The translations under genes were made by a program, and so were the position numbers. This document shows positions 1 to 9,376 of a stretch of DNA of 48,956 bases, piece after piece. The stretch's first letter is position 1. Every line of letters begins with the position of its first letter. Where the stretch lies: NCBI GenBank assembly GCA_964612085.1, contig CAZTCJ010000020.1, forward strand, positions 1-48,956, read 5' to 3'. The DNA comes from CAZTCJ01 sp964612085 (GTDB taxonomy: Bacteria; Pseudomonadota; Alphaproteobacteria; JAJFIK01). The notes beneath the pieces were generated by a model. That model did no database searches, was not told the origin of the DNA, and saw nothing but the letters and a program-made list of their open reading frames with translations.

Positions 1-598
1 GATCAACGGCCTGATGACCCTGTCTGGCGCCTGGGACAAGCTCCGGACCGATCCGGTGATCCGCATGCTGGTGGTCTCGGTGGCGTTTTACGGCATGAGC
101 ACTTTCGAAGGCCCGGTCATGTCGATCCGCTCGGTGAACGCGCTTTCTCATTACACGGACTGGACCATCGGTCATGTGCATTCCGGCGCGCTCGGCTGGG
201 TCGGCTTCGTCAGCTTCGGCGCGCTTTATTGCCTGACGCCCTGGATCTGGAAACGTGAGCGGCTCTACAGCCTCAAGCTGGTGGAATGGCATTTCTGGAT
301 CGCGACCATCGGCATCGTGTTCTACATCACGGCCATGTGGGTGAGCGGCATCATGCAGGGGCTGATGTGGCGGGCCTATAACGAATTCGGCTTGCTCGAG
401 TTCTCCTTCGTCGAGACCGTGGAAGCCATGAAGCCCTACTACCTCATCCGGACGCTCGGCGGCGTGCTCTATCTCGTCGGTGCCCTGATCATGGTCTACA
501 ACCTCTGGCGCACGGCCAAGGGCGACATCAGACAGGAAGCGGGCGCGCCCGCCCCGTCGGCCCAGGCCGTGGCCCAGACATCCACTGCGATCGCTTAA
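1..598 (+). CDS. ccoN: cbb3-type cytochrome c oxidase subunit I (C-terminal part, cut by window edge)
   Basis: The frame is open from base 2, so this is the last ~198 codons of a gene that begins upstream. CcoN is the catalytic haem-copper subunit that reduces O2 in the inner membrane. The visible part has four or more hydrophobic helices and the conserved HVHSGALGW stretch (bases ~173-199), whose two histidines ligate haem b3 and haem b in this family. The tail is Ala/Pro-rich and ends just before ccoO, 12 bases away. Gene order ccoN-O-Q-P is the standard operon. The promoter, usually FNR-controlled in this family, lies outside the window. Confidence 0.97.
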   Translation, partial: INGLMTLSGAWDKLRTDPVIRMLVVSVAFYGMSTFEGPVMSIRSVNALSHYTDWTIGHVHSGALGWVGFVSFGALYCLTPWIWKRERLYSLKLVEWHFWIATIGIVFYITAMWVSGIMQGLMWRAYNEFGLLEFSFVETVEAMKPYYLIRTLGGVLYLVGALIMVYNLWRTAKGDIRQEAGAPAPSAQAVAQTSTAIA

Positions 599-610
599 GG
601 GAGGGGAAGC

Positions 611-1339
611 ATGTTCAGCGGCCACCGTTTTCTGGAACGCAACTCCTTCGTCCTGATGCTCGCCACCCTGGTCACCGTGGCGATCGGCGGGATCGTCGAG
701 ATCGCGCCCCTGTTTTACCTGGAAAGCACGATCGAAAAGGTCGAGGGCGTGCGCCCCTATTCGCCGCTGGAGCTGAAAGGCCGCCAGATCTATCTGCGCG
801 AAGGCTGCTATGTCTGCCACAGCCAGATGGTCCGCCCCCTGCGCGACGAGGTGGAACGCTACGGCCCCTATTCGCTCGCCGCGGAAAGCATGTACGACCG
901 GCCCTTCCAATGGGGCTCGAAACGAACGGGCCCCGACCTGGCGCGGGTCGGGGGCAAATATTCCGATGACTGGCACCGGGACCATCTGATCAATCCGCGC
1001 TCGGTGGTGCCGGAATCGGTGATGCCGCCTTACAAGTTCCTGCAGGAAACGCCTCTCGATTACCGGGACATCGCCAATCATCTGAAGGCGAACCAGATGC
1101 TGGGCGTGCCTTACACGGACGAAATGATCGAAAACGCCACGGCCGATCTGGAAGCGCAGGTGGACGAATTCACGCCCATTCTCGACGACTTGCAGGCGCG
1201 TTATCCGGGCGCGGTGGTCCGCAATTTCGACGCCAATCCGGATCAGATCAGCGAAATGGACGCGATCATCGCCTATCTGCAGATCCTCGGCACCATGGTC
1301 GATTTCTCGACCTATGAGCCGGAAGAGAACGCGCGCTAG
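611..1339 (+). CDS. ccoO: cbb3-type cytochrome c oxidase subunit II (mono-haem)
   Basis: This 242-aa membrane-anchored c-type cytochrome passes electrons from CcoP to CcoN. It has an N-terminal membrane anchor at about residues 13-36, the haem-binding CxxCH at residues 66-70 (CYVCH), and a likely axial methionine near residue 138 in VMPPYKF. Length is normal for the family. GGGAGGGG lies just upstream of the ATG as ribosome-binding site. It sits 12 bases after ccoN and 8 bases before ccoQ, so it is co-transcribed and probably translationally linked. No oddities seen. Confidence 0.97.
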   Translation: MFSGHRFLERNSFVLMLATLVTVAIGGIVEIAPLFYLESTIEKVEGVRPYSPLELKGRQIYLREGCYVCHSQMVRPLRDEVERYGPYSLAAESMYDRPFQWGSKRTGPDLARVGGKYSDDWHRDHLINPRSVVPESVMPPYKFLQETPLDYRDIANHLKANQMLGVPYTDEMIENATADLEAQVDEFTPILDDLQARYPGAVVRNFDANPDQISEMDAIIAYLQILGTMVDFSTYEPEENAR

Positions 1340-1347
1340 GAGGGGTC

Positions 1348-1575
1348 ATGGACGCGCAAGGGTTCAGCGACATGGTGGGCACGACGCAGAGCATCATCCT
1401 GCTCGTGTTCATGGGTCTGTTCGCCGTCATCGTGGCCTATGCGCTGTGGCCCCGCAACAGGGAAGAATTCGACCGGGCCGCGCATATCCCTCTGGATGAC
1501 GACACCCCCCAGAATGATCCTCAGAGTGATGATGAATCGCCCTCATCCGGCCCGTCCCGGAAATCGGAGAACTGA
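1348..1575 (+). CDS. ccoQ: cbb3-type cytochrome c oxidase subunit CcoQ/FixQ
   Basis: A 75-aa small membrane protein with one hydrophobic helix at about residues 14-34, followed by WPRNREEFDRAA, a segment typical of FixQ, and an acidic Asp/Ser/Pro-rich tail. CcoQ stabilises the assembled cbb3 complex and is not catalytic. AGGAGGGG precedes the ATG by about 5 bases. It lies between ccoO and ccoP with gaps of 8 and 3 bases. The tail is longer than in some homologues. Two other frames open here are shadows with no family features. Confidence 0.93.
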   Translation: MDAQGFSDMVGTTQSIILLVFMGLFAVIVAYALWPRNREEFDRAAHIPLDDDTPQNDPQSDDESPSSGPSRKSEN

Positions 1576-1578
1576 ACC

Positions 1579-2460
1579 ATGGCGTCGAACGATCAGGATA
1601 AGCGGGAAGTGGATGAGGTCACGGGGACCGAGACCACGGGCCATGAATGGGATGGCATCAAGGAACTCGACACGCCGATGCCGCGCTGGTGGCTTTACAT
1701 CTTCTACATCACCATCGCCTGGTCGGTGCTGTACATGATCCTGATGCCCGCCTGGCCCCTGCTCGACAGCTATACCAAGGGCATCCTGGGCCAGTCGGAC
1801 CGTTTGACGGTCGCCCAGGATCTCAATGATCTAAAGGCGGAACGCCAGGTCTTCACCGACCGGCTCGTGGGCCGCCCGATCGAGGAGATCGCCGCCGACG
1901 AAGGGTTGCAGGCCTTCGCGCTCGCCGCCGGGCAATCGGCTTTCGGCGACAATTGCGCCACCTGCCACGGCTCGGGCGCCCAAGGCTTCGAGGGCTACCC
2001 CAATCTGAACGACGATGTCTGGCTGTGGGGCGGCACGCTGGAAGATATCCGCTACACCCTGCTGTACGGCATCCGGTCCGGACACGAACAGGCGCGTTTC
2101 TCGCTCATGCCCTCCTTCGGGCGTGACGGCCTGCTGACGGAAGCGCAGATCCGCGACGTGGTGGAATATGTCCTGCAGCTTTCCGGCCAGGACGCGGACG
2201 CCGCCGCCGCCGCGCGCGCCGCCGAGACCTGGGAGACCCAGTGCGGCTTTTGCCATGGACCGGACGGCAAGGGCATGCAAGCCTTGGGCTCGCCAAACCT
2301 GACGGATGCGGAATGGCTTTACGGCGGCGACCGGGAGACCCTGTACAATACCATCTGGTTCGCCCGCAATTCGGTCATGCCCTATTGGAGCGACCGGCTC
2401 GACGAGTCGACTATCAACGCGCTCGCCATTTACGTCCATTCGCTGGGTGGCGGCGAATAG
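1579..2460 (+). CDS. ccoP: cbb3-type cytochrome c oxidase subunit III (di-haem)
   Basis: A 293-aa di-haem cytochrome c that accepts electrons from soluble cytochrome c. The N-terminal soluble part (1-35) carries the family motif WDGIKELDTPMPRWW, then a membrane helix at about 37-60. Two c-type domains follow, with CxxCH at 126-130 (CATCH) and 222-226 (CGFCH). Likely axial methionines are at 177 and 267. Length and domain order are standard. It ends the structural operon; the assembly operon starts 18 bases later, so both are probably read together. Confidence 0.97.
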   Translation: MASNDQDKREVDEVTGTETTGHEWDGIKELDTPMPRWWLYIFYITIAWSVLYMILMPAWPLLDSYTKGILGQSDRLTVAQDLNDLKAERQVFTDRLVGRPIEEIAADEGLQAFALAAGQSAFGDNCATCHGSGAQGFEGYPNLNDDVWLWGGTLEDIRYTLLYGIRSGHEQARFSLMPSFGRDGLLTEAQIRDVVEYVLQLSGQDADAAAAARAAETWETQCGFCHGPDGKGMQALGSPNLTDAEWLYGGDRETLYNTIWFARNSVMPYWSDRLDESTINALAIYVHSLGGGE

Positions 2461-2478
2461 GCTCAACACGGTTGGTGT

Positions 2479-3990
2479 GTGACACGGATGACTGACGCCG
2501 GGCCAGAGCGAACCGCCCCTCAACCAGCGCCCATGGCGGCGGAGGGCATCGAGAAATCCGATGCCGTCGCCGTCAACACGCCCGAGGCGCGCAATCTCTA
2601 CAAGGCTCGCGAACAGATCTACCCCAAGCTGGTGCACGGCCCCTGGCGGCGCTTCAAATGGCTCGTGCTGATCGTCACCCTAGGGATCTATTACGGCCTG
2701 CCCTGGATCCGCTGGGACCGGGGGCCCAACGCGCCCGACCAGGCGGTGCTGGTCGATTTCCCCGGACGGCGCTTTTATTTCTTCTTCATCGAGATCTGGC
2801 CGGACGAAGTCTATTATATCACCGGCCTCTTGATCCTCGCCGCCGTCGGCCTGTTCCTGGTGACCGCGCTCTTCGGGCGGGTCTGGTGCGGCTATACCTG
2901 TCCGCAAACGGTGTGGACGGATCTCTTCATCATGGTGGAGCGGTTCTTCGAGGGCGACCGCAATCAGCGGATCCGTCTCGACAAGGAGAAATGGAGCCTC
3001 AAAAAGGCCTGGAAGAAGAGCGCCAAACATGTCGTCTGGCTCTTGATCGCGGCGGCCACCGGCGGGGCCTGGGTGTTTTATTTCCACGACGCACCAAGCC
3101 TCGTGCCCCAGCTTTTCGCAGGCACGGCTCCGGGTTCGGCCTATGTCTTCGCGGGGATTTTGACCTTCACCACTTATGTCTTCGCGGGCACCATGCGCGA
3201 GCAGGTCTGCACTTTCATGTGCCCCTGGCCGCGCATCCAGGCCGCCATGACCGACGAGCACGCGCTCTCCGTGACCTACCGGCGCGATCGGGGCGAGCCG
3301 CGCGGTCCCCACAAGAAGGGCGAGCCCTGGGAAGGGCGCGGCGACTGCATCGACTGCCACCAATGCGTGGCCGCCTGCCCCATGGGCATCGATATCCGCG
3401 ACGGGCTACAGCTTGAATGCATCAACTGCGCGCTGTGCATCGATGCCTGCGACGATATCATGGACCGGGTGGGGAGGCCCCGCGGGCTGATCGCCTACGA
3501 TACGGATGTCAATGTGGAAGCGCGCGAGCGCGGCGAACCGGCACGTTTCCTCTTCCTCCGGGATCGAACGATCTTTTACGGCGTGATCTTCGCTTTGGTT
3601 TCGGCGGTCATGCTGGTGACGCTGATCAACCGGGTGACCCTTGAGGTCAATGTGCTGCGCGACCGCAATCCGAGCTTCGTGCGCCTGTCGGACATGTCCG
3701 TGCGCAACGGCTATACGGTCAAGATCTTGAACAAGGCCGAGGCAGTGCGCACATTTGTGGTGTCGGTGGACGGCCCGCCCGCGCTCACCCTGCGCCTGCT
3801 GGGCGAAGAGGTCGTGCGGCCCGCTTACGAGATTACGGTCGAGCCCGACCGGGTGCGCTCGGTGCGCATGTTCGTCACCCTGCCCGCGGACGCGCTCACC
3901 GCCAAATCCCTGCCCATCACCTTCCGGATCGTGGAGCCGGACGGCGAGACGGCAACCAACCCCACGGTGTTCCTGACAGGCCAGCCATGA
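2479..3990 (+). CDS. ccoG: cbb3 oxidase assembly protein CcoG (FixG; ferredoxin-like copper reductase)
   Basis: A 503-aa polytopic protein of the FixG/RdxA family, needed for copper delivery to cbb3 oxidase; the family is reported to reduce Cu(II). It shows membrane helices at ~58-75, ~110-133, ~184-203 and ~220-237, WCGYTCPQTVW at 136-146, and CTFMCPW at 244-250. Two 4Fe-4S cysteine sets lie at 290/293/296/300 and 314/317/320/324. A helix near 365-385 precedes a periplasmic immunoglobulin-like C-terminal domain. The longest frame uses GTG at 2479; an ATG at 2488 is an equally plausible start. Its stop overlaps the ccoH start by 4 bases. Confidence 0.95.
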   Translation: MTRMTDAGPERTAPQPAPMAAEGIEKSDAVAVNTPEARNLYKAREQIYPKLVHGPWRRFKWLVLIVTLGIYYGLPWIRWDRGPNAPDQAVLVDFPGRRFYFFFIEIWPDEVYYITGLLILAAVGLFLVTALFGRVWCGYTCPQTVWTDLFIMVERFFEGDRNQRIRLDKEKWSLKKAWKKSAKHVVWLLIAAATGGAWVFYFHDAPSLVPQLFAGTAPGSAYVFAGILTFTTYVFAGTMREQVCTFMCPWPRIQAAMTDEHALSVTYRRDRGEPRGPHKKGEPWEGRGDCIDCHQCVAACPMGIDIRDGLQLECINCALCIDACDDIMDRVGRPRGLIAYDTDVNVEARERGEPARFLFLRDRTIFYGVIFALVSAVMLVTLINRVTLEVNVLRDRNPSFVRLSDMSVRNGYTVKILNKAEAVRTFVVSVDGPPALTLRLLGEEVVRPAYEITVEPDRVRSVRMFVTLPADALTAKSLPITFRIVEPDGETATNPTVFLTGQP

Positions 3991-4493
3991 CAGACACAGC
4001 TCAAACACAGAAGAAAGTCCGGCCCATCACCGGCCGCCACGTGCTGATCGCCATTGTCGCGTTCTTTACCCTGATCATCGGTGTGAATATCGTCTTCATC
4101 ACGCTCGCCACCGGGTCCTTCACGGGCGAGGATGTGCCCAAGGCCTATCTGCAAGGGATCGATTACAACCGGACGCTGGAGGCCCGCGCCGTGCAGGAAT
4201 CCCAGGGCTGGACGGCGGCGCTCGAAGCCATGCGCGACGAAAGCGGTACCGTGACCGTCACGCTCGATTTGAAAAACAAGGCCGGAGCGCCCCTTGACGG
4301 CATCGATCTCACAGGAACACTGCGCCGCCCCACCCAGGCCGCCCTCGACCAGCCCTTGAGCTTCACGGCCTCGGGCGATGGCCAGTATACGGCCCAGGTG
4401 GCCCAGGCCGAACCCGGCGCCTGGGAAGTGATCGTGGTCACGGGTAAAGACGCACCGCCCTTCGAAGCACGGAGCCGGGTGTGGTTGCCGTAG
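3987..4493 (+). CDS. ccoH: FixH family protein (cbb3 oxidase assembly)
   Basis: A 168-aa protein with one N-terminal membrane helix (about 18-41) and a periplasmic beta-rich domain. The motif AYLQGIDYNRTLEA around 53-66 is the FixH hallmark (G-x-D-Y-N). It takes part in cbb3 assembly together with the copper ATPase CcoI. The ATG overlaps the ccoG stop (ATGA) and its own 3' end overlaps the ccoI start by 13 bases, so translation of G, H and I is likely coupled. Length is ordinary for FixH. Confidence 0.93.
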   Translation: MTDTAQTQKKVRPITGRHVLIAIVAFFTLIIGVNIVFITLATGSFTGEDVPKAYLQGIDYNRTLEARAVQESQGWTAALEAMRDESGTVTVTLDLKNKAGAPLDGIDLTGTLRRPTQAALDQPLSFTASGDGQYTAQVAQAEPGAWEVIVVTGKDAPPFEARSRVWLP

Positions 4494-6703
4494 ACGCCAG
4501 CGCAGCGGAAGCACGGACGGGGCCCGCGCCGGGGGCTGCCGATCCCGCTCCTTTCGTGCGGCCCGCCGGGGACGGATTGTCCCGGCTCGAACTGCTGGTG
4601 CGCGGCGCCCATTGCGCGGGCTGCCTGAAAAAGATCGAAGGCACGCTCACCGGCCTCGACGGGGTACGCCTGGCCCGGATGAATCTCTCCACCGGCCGGT
4701 TGCGGGTGATCTGGCAGACGGGCGCGCTGGAACCGGCCAAGATCATCGAACGGCTGGACGCCCTGGGCTATCCGGCCGTGCCCTTCGATCCCGTCGCCGC
4801 CGCCCGCCAGGACGACGATGAAGGCCGCGCGCTCCTCCGCGCCATGGCCGTCTCGGGTTTCGCCGCCGCCAATGTCATGTTGCTCTCGGTGGCGGTCTGG
4901 GCCGACGGCGAAGGGGCCATGGGCGCAGGCACACGCGGCTTCTTCCACTGGATCTCAGGCCTGATCGCCGTGCCCGCCGCGCTTTATGCCGGGCGGCCGT
5001 TCTTCCGCTCCGCCTACAATGCCCTCAAGGGCGGCCACGCCAATATGGACGTGCCGATCTCGCTTGCGGTCCTGCTGGCCCTGGCCATGAGCATCTTCCA
5101 GACGGTGCAGGACGCCGGGCACGTCTATTTCGAAGCCGCCGTGATGCTTTTGTTCTTCCTGCTGATCGGCCGCTATCTGGACCACCGCCTGCGCCATCGG
5201 GCGCGGGCCGCCGCGCGCAGCCTGATCGCGCTCCAGGCCGTTACCGCCACGAGGCTCACCGCCCAAGGCACCCTGGAGACCGTGGCGGCGGGCGATGTCA
5301 TTCCCGGCGACCGGCTGATCATCGCGCCGGGCGACCGGGTGCCCGTGGACGGGGTGATCGACAGCGGACGGAGCACCGTGGACCGCTCCCTCGTCACCGG
5401 CGAGAGCGCGCCCGTGGCCGCCGCGCCCGGCGAGACGCTCCATGCGGGCGTCGTCAATCTGGACGGCAAGCTCACCTTGTGCGCCACGGCGTGTGCGGAC
5501 GATTCCCTGGTCGCGGAACTGAGCCGCCTGATCGAGGCGGGCGAACAGGCCCGCAACCGCTATGTGCGCCTCGCCGACAAGGCGGCCAAGGCTTACGTGC
5601 CGCTGGTCCATGGGCTGGCGCTCGCCACTTTTGTCGGCTGGGCGTTTTTCAGCACGGCGGGGATCGAGACCGCGCTCCATCACGCCATCGCCCTCCTGAT
5701 CATCACCTGCCCCTGCGCTTTGGGCCTTGCGGTTCCGGCGGTTCAGGTGGTGGCCACCGGGCGGCTTTTCCAGTCGGGCATTCTGGTCAAATCGGGCGAT
5801 GCCCTCGAACGGCTGGCCCAGACCGACCATGTGGTGTTCGACAAAACCGGCACGCTGACGCTGGGGCGGCCCGTGCTCCTGAACCGCGATGCGGTCAGCC
5901 CGGACGATCTGGCCCTGGCGGGCTTGCTGGCGCGCGGCAGCCGCCATCCCCTGTCCCGGGCGCTGACCTGCGCCACCGGTCCCGGACCCGTGGCCGAGGA
6001 TCTGGCGGAAGTGCCGGGCCAGGGCCTGGAAGCGGTGATCGACGGAGAGACGGTGCGGCTGGGCCGGGCCGAATGGGCCGGCGCCGCTCCGGATGCGGAC
6101 GGTCCCGCCGACGCCATGACCCTTTACCTGCGCAAGGGCACAGACGCGCCGGTGTGTTTCCTGTTCCGCGACAGCCTGCGGGGCGATGCGCCGGAGACGC
6201 TCGCCAAGCTCTCGGACAGCGGCTTCACCATGGAGATGCTGTCCGGCGACCGGCAAAGCGTGGCTCATGCCATCGCCGGTGAGGCCGGGATCGAGACCAT
6301 ACAGGCGGAGCTGACGCCCCAGGGCAAGATCGCGCGGCTCGACGAGCTGGCGCAATCGGGACGCCGTGTGCTGATGGTCGGTGACGGGCTCAACGACGCC
6401 CCGGCGCTGGCCCGCGCCCATGCTTCCATCTCGCCGGGCACGGCGGCGGAAGTGGCCCAGGCCGCCGCCGACCTCGTGTTCCAGGGCGACCGGCTCGCCC
6501 CCGTGGCCGAGGCCGTCGAGGTGGCGCGCAAGGCGCACACCCGTGTCATGGAGAATTTCGGGTTCGCTGTGCTTTACAATGCCTGCGCCGTGCCCATCGC
6601 GGCGGCGGGTCTGGTGACGCCGCTGATCGCCGCCATCGCCATGTCGGCCTCCTCGATCGTGGTGACCCTGAACGCCCTCAGACTGGCCAAGAGGAAAGGC
6701 TGA
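4481..6703 (+). CDS. ccoI: Copper-translocating P1B-type ATPase CcoI (FixI)
   Basis: A 740-aa ATPase that exports copper for cbb3 oxidase maturation. An N-terminal heavy-metal-binding domain carries HCAGCLKKIEG (residues 44-54). Membrane helices follow, with the transport motif CPC at 410-412. The phosphorylated Asp of DKTGTLT is at 454, TGES lies in the actuator domain, and GDGLNDAP lies in the hinge. The GTG start lies inside ccoH, and no later start would keep the metal-binding domain plus a normal N-terminus. The stop overlaps ccoS. The CPC motif and the position after ccoH favour FixI/CcoI over a general CopA. Confidence 0.96.
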   Translation: MVAVDASAAEARTGPAPGAADPAPFVRPAGDGLSRLELLVRGAHCAGCLKKIEGTLTGLDGVRLARMNLSTGRLRVIWQTGALEPAKIIERLDALGYPAVPFDPVAAARQDDDEGRALLRAMAVSGFAAANVMLLSVAVWADGEGAMGAGTRGFFHWISGLIAVPAALYAGRPFFRSAYNALKGGHANMDVPISLAVLLALAMSIFQTVQDAGHVYFEAAVMLLFFLLIGRYLDHRLRHRARAAARSLIALQAVTATRLTAQGTLETVAAGDVIPGDRLIIAPGDRVPVDGVIDSGRSTVDRSLVTGESAPVAAAPGETLHAGVVNLDGKLTLCATACADDSLVAELSRLIEAGEQARNRYVRLADKAAKAYVPLVHGLALATFVGWAFFSTAGIETALHHAIALLIITCPCALGLAVPAVQVVATGRLFQSGILVKSGDALERLAQTDHVVFDKTGTLTLGRPVLLNRDAVSPDDLALAGLLARGSRHPLSRALTCATGPGPVAEDLAEVPGQGLEAVIDGETVRLGRAEWAGAAPDADGPADAMTLYLRKGTDAPVCFLFRDSLRGDAPETLAKLSDSGFTMEMLSGDRQSVAHAIAGEAGIETIQAELTPQGKIARLDELAQSGRRVLMVGDGLNDAPALARAHASISPGTAAEVAQAAADLVFQGDRLAPVAEAVEVARKAHTRVMENFGFAVLYNACAVPIAAAGLVTPLIAAIAMSASSIVVTLNALRLAKRKG

Positions 6704-6876
6704 TGAACGCGCTGCTGTTCCTCATTCCGGTGGCGCTGATTTTGGGCGGGGTCGGCCTTGCGGCCTTCTTCTGGACCCTGCGGTCGGGCCAGTACGAGGA
6801 TCTGGAGGGCGCCGCCCACCGCATCCTCATGGACGACGACGACAAGCCTGGCTCCGGCGACAAGCCCGCGCCTTAG
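6703..6876 (+). CDS. ccoS: cbb3-type cytochrome oxidase assembly protein CcoS
   Basis: A 57-aa protein whose ATG overlaps the TGA of ccoI (TGATG). One helix covers about residues 3-25 and is followed by FFWTLRSGQYEDLEGAAHR, the CcoS signature, in which the tail interacts with the assembling oxidase. The acidic DDDD stretch and the short Gly/Pro end are common in the family. It closes the ccoGHIS cluster; the next gene is on the other strand, with only 11 bases between the stops. Confidence 0.95.
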   Translation: MNALLFLIPVALILGGVGLAAFFWTLRSGQYEDLEGAAHRILMDDDDKPGSGDKPAP

Positions 6877-6887
6877 CCCCCCTCTCC

Positions 6888-7658
6888 TTAGCCTTCGTTC
6901 ACAAGGCTCCGATAGGCGTGCCAGGTGGCATGGCCCAGGACCGGGAACAGCACGATCAGGCCGAGGAACAAGGTCAGCATGCTGATGCCGATGGCCATGG
7001 CGATGAACCAGGCCCAGAGCAGCATCGGCTTGGTGTTGTCCCGCACCGCCTTGATGCTCAAGGCGATGGCCGTGAACACATCCACATCGTTCCGGACCAG
7101 GATCGGGATCGAGATCGCGCTCAAGGTGAAAACCGCAAAGCCGATGGCCGCGCCGATCACCGAGCCGGTCACCAGCAGGGTCAGACCGTCCACCGTGGTC
7201 AGCAGATAGCTCGTGAATTCCTCCAGCGGCATGTAATCGCCCTGGATGAACAGAGCGAACAGCAGGCCCGCGATCCGCGCCCAGGCCAAAAACAGCAGCA
7301 TGAGAATGACGCAGATAAAGGCCAGTTGGCCCGGCGCGGCGGTCTTCACGAAATAAATGCTGCCCAGGCTGATGGGCTCGCCCGTCTCCAGACGGCGGCT
7401 GATCTCGTAAAGACCGACGGCGAGCAAGGGCGCCATCAGGGCAAAACCGGCGGCGGCGGCCGGCGTCATGGCGGAAAGACCGGCGGCCCACAGGCCCGCC
7501 GTGATCCCATAGCCGAGCGCCACGAAGAGGACGCCGAAGCTCAGGCTCGCCACAGGCGCGCGTCTGAGATCCGTCCAGCCCTTCTCCAGCCAGGTCCAGG
7601 GATGATCCATGGTTATCGTGTTGAGACTGAGTGCCGCCCCCTGATCCGTCCCGGACAT
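6888..7658 (-). CDS. DUF2189 family integral membrane protein
   Basis: A 256-aa protein with about six hydrophobic helices and the family's N-terminal pattern (WTWLEKGWTDLRRAP), plus W-A-R, a conserved central charged loop and GHATWHAYR at the C-terminus. DUF2189 proteins are sometimes annotated as cytochrome c oxidase subunit I-like because they occur near oxidase genes; their function is unknown. An upstream ATG at 7679 exists, but 7658 has GAGGG seven bases before it, so 7658 is chosen. It converges with ccoS. The location beside cbb3 genes fits a link to respiration, but that is inference. Confidence 0.8.
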   Translation of the reverse strand: MSGTDQGAALSLNTITMDHPWTWLEKGWTDLRRAPVASLSFGVLFVALGYGITAGLWAAGLSAMTPAAAAGFALMAPLLAVGLYEISRRLETGEPISLGSIYFVKTAAPGQLAFICVILMLLFLAWARIAGLLFALFIQGDYMPLEEFTSYLLTTVDGLTLLVTGSVIGAAIGFAVFTLSAISIPILVRNDVDVFTAIALSIKAVRDNTKPMLLWAWFIAMAIGISMLTLFLGLIVLFPVLGHATWHAYRSLVNEG

Positions 7659-7923
7659 ATGACTTCCCTCTCTCGTCATTCAGAGCCTGTGGATCTTTAC
7701 CATATCGGCCCGGTTCGAAACCTGACGCGGCGGTTTCCCCTTCTGCCGGAGCCGATGAGGCAAAGACCTACAGGCCCTATGCCACAATTCGGTGATTGTG
7801 AACACAAGGCCCCTAAAGTCTCATTTCGAGGGCAAGAAAGCCCCCAACGCATTGATCTGGTTCAATTCACACAGGCGCTGCTTTGCATCATGACCGCACC
7901 GCCGATTTTGCAAATGCGAAGCG

Positions 7924-9372
7924 ATGGGCCATTATAGCGCGATGAGCGACCGCAAACCCGCTTTCGACGAGATGTTCGGCGTCCAGGGCACGTCCCGCGT
8001 GCCGTATAACGATTATTACACGTGGTTCGAAGGCGAGGAAAATGACGCCCTGAAGCGCAAGGCCGCCCAATGCGAGCGCTTCTTCCGCCGCACCGGCATC
8101 ACCTTCAATGTCTATGGCGATGTGGAAGCGGACGAGCGCCTGATCCCGTTCGATATCGTGCCGCGCATCCTGTCGTCCCGGGAATGGTCCAGGCTGGTCA
8201 AAGGCATCCGCCAGCGGGTGCGCGCGATCAACGCGTTTCTGCACGATATCTATCACCGCCAGGAGATCTTGCGGGCGGGCCGGGTGCCGGTCGAACTGAT
8301 CGCCCAGAACGAGGCGTTCCTGCCGGAAATGATCGGCGTCTCGCCGCCGGGCGGGGTCTACACCCATATTGTCGGCATCGACATCGTGCGCACGGGCGAG
8401 GACGCGTTCTGCGTTCTGGAAGACAATGCGCGCACGCCCTCCGGCGTCTCCTATATGCTGGAGAACCGGGAAACCATGCTTCAGACGTTCCCGGAGCTTT
8501 TCACCCGAATTCCGGTGCGTCCCGTCAGCGATTACCCCTTGCGTTTGCGCCGTTCCTTGTCGGCCTGTCTGCCGCCCGCCTGTTCCGGCAAACCGGCGCT
8601 CGCGGTCCTGACGCCCGGTATTCACAACTCGGCCTATTTCGAACATGCCTTTCTGGCCGAGCAGATGGGCGCCGAGCTGGTCGAGGGCCACGATCTGCGC
8701 GTGGTGGACGGACGGATCGCCATGCGCACGACCGAGGGCTTCAAACCGATCGACGTGCTCTACCGGCGCATCGACGATGCCTTTCTGGATCCGCTGGTGT
8801 TCAGTCCAACCTCCATGCTGGGCGTGCCGGGGATCATGGACATCTACCGCGCGGGCGGCATCACGCTCGCCAACGCGCCCGGCACGGGCATCGCCGACGA
8901 CAAGGCGCTTTATTCCTACATGCCGGAAATCGTCGAGTTCTATACGGGCGAGCCGCCGCTTCTGCCCAATGTGCCGACCTGGCGCTGTTCGGAGGCTGAC
9001 AGTCTGGCTTACGTGCTGGAGCATCTGGACGAGTTGGTGGTCAAGGAAGTTCACGGCTCCGGCGGCTATGGCATGCTCGTGGGACCGGCGGCGAGCAAGG
9101 CGGACCTCGAGGCCTTCCGGGCCAAGCTCAAGGCCCGTCCCGCCACCTATATCGCCCAGCCAACCCTTGCCCTGTCGACCGTGCCGGTATTCACCGAAAA
9201 GGGCCTGGCGCCGCGCCATGTGGATCTGCGGCCTTTCGTTCTGGTTTCCACCGACCGGATCGACATCGCGCCCGGCGGCCTGACGCGGGTGGCGCTCAAG
9301 GAAGGCTCCCTGATCGTCAATTCGAGCCAGGGCGGCGGCACCAAGGACACCTGGGTCCTGGAGGAGGAATAA
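7924..9372 (+). CDS. Circularly permuted type 2 ATP-grasp protein (Anbu operon)
   Basis: A 482-aa member of the DUF404/DUF407 ATP-grasp family, recognisable from FDEMFGVQGTSRVPYNDYYTW near the start, RVRAINAFLHDIY, EDNARTPSGVSYMLENR and the C-terminal SSQGGGTKDTWVLEE. ATP-grasp enzymes of this group are thought to ligate amino acids or peptides; the substrate is unknown. It leads a four-gene operon with an alpha-E protein, a transglutaminase and the proteasome-like Anbu peptidase, spaced 4, 5 and 38 bases. ATGs at 7924 and 7942 are both possible starts. The 5' gap of ~265 bases should hold its promoter, but I see no clear one. Confidence 0.92.
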   Translation: MGHYSAMSDRKPAFDEMFGVQGTSRVPYNDYYTWFEGEENDALKRKAAQCERFFRRTGITFNVYGDVEADERLIPFDIVPRILSSREWSRLVKGIRQRVRAINAFLHDIYHRQEILRAGRVPVELIAQNEAFLPEMIGVSPPGGVYTHIVGIDIVRTGEDAFCVLEDNARTPSGVSYMLENRETMLQTFPELFTRIPVRPVSDYPLRLRRSLSACLPPACSGKPALAVLTPGIHNSAYFEHAFLAEQMGAELVEGHDLRVVDGRIAMRTTEGFKPIDVLYRRIDDAFLDPLVFSPTSMLGVPGIMDIYRAGGITLANAPGTGIADDKALYSYMPEIVEFYTGEPPLLPNVPTWRCSEADSLAYVLEHLDELVVKEVHGSGGYGMLVGPAASKADLEAFRAKLKARPATYIAQPTLALSTVPVFTEKGLAPRHVDLRPFVLVSTDRIDIAPGGLTRVALKEGSLIVNSSQGGGTKDTWVLEEE

Positions 9373-9376
9373 CGCC

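Noticed and set aside
4955..6538. Long minus-strand open frame opposite ccoI, and similar ones opposite the ATP-grasp gene (7888-9522) and the photolyase (38244-39479)
   Set aside because: Typical shadows in high-GC DNA: unusual composition, no family features, and fully inside well-supported genes.
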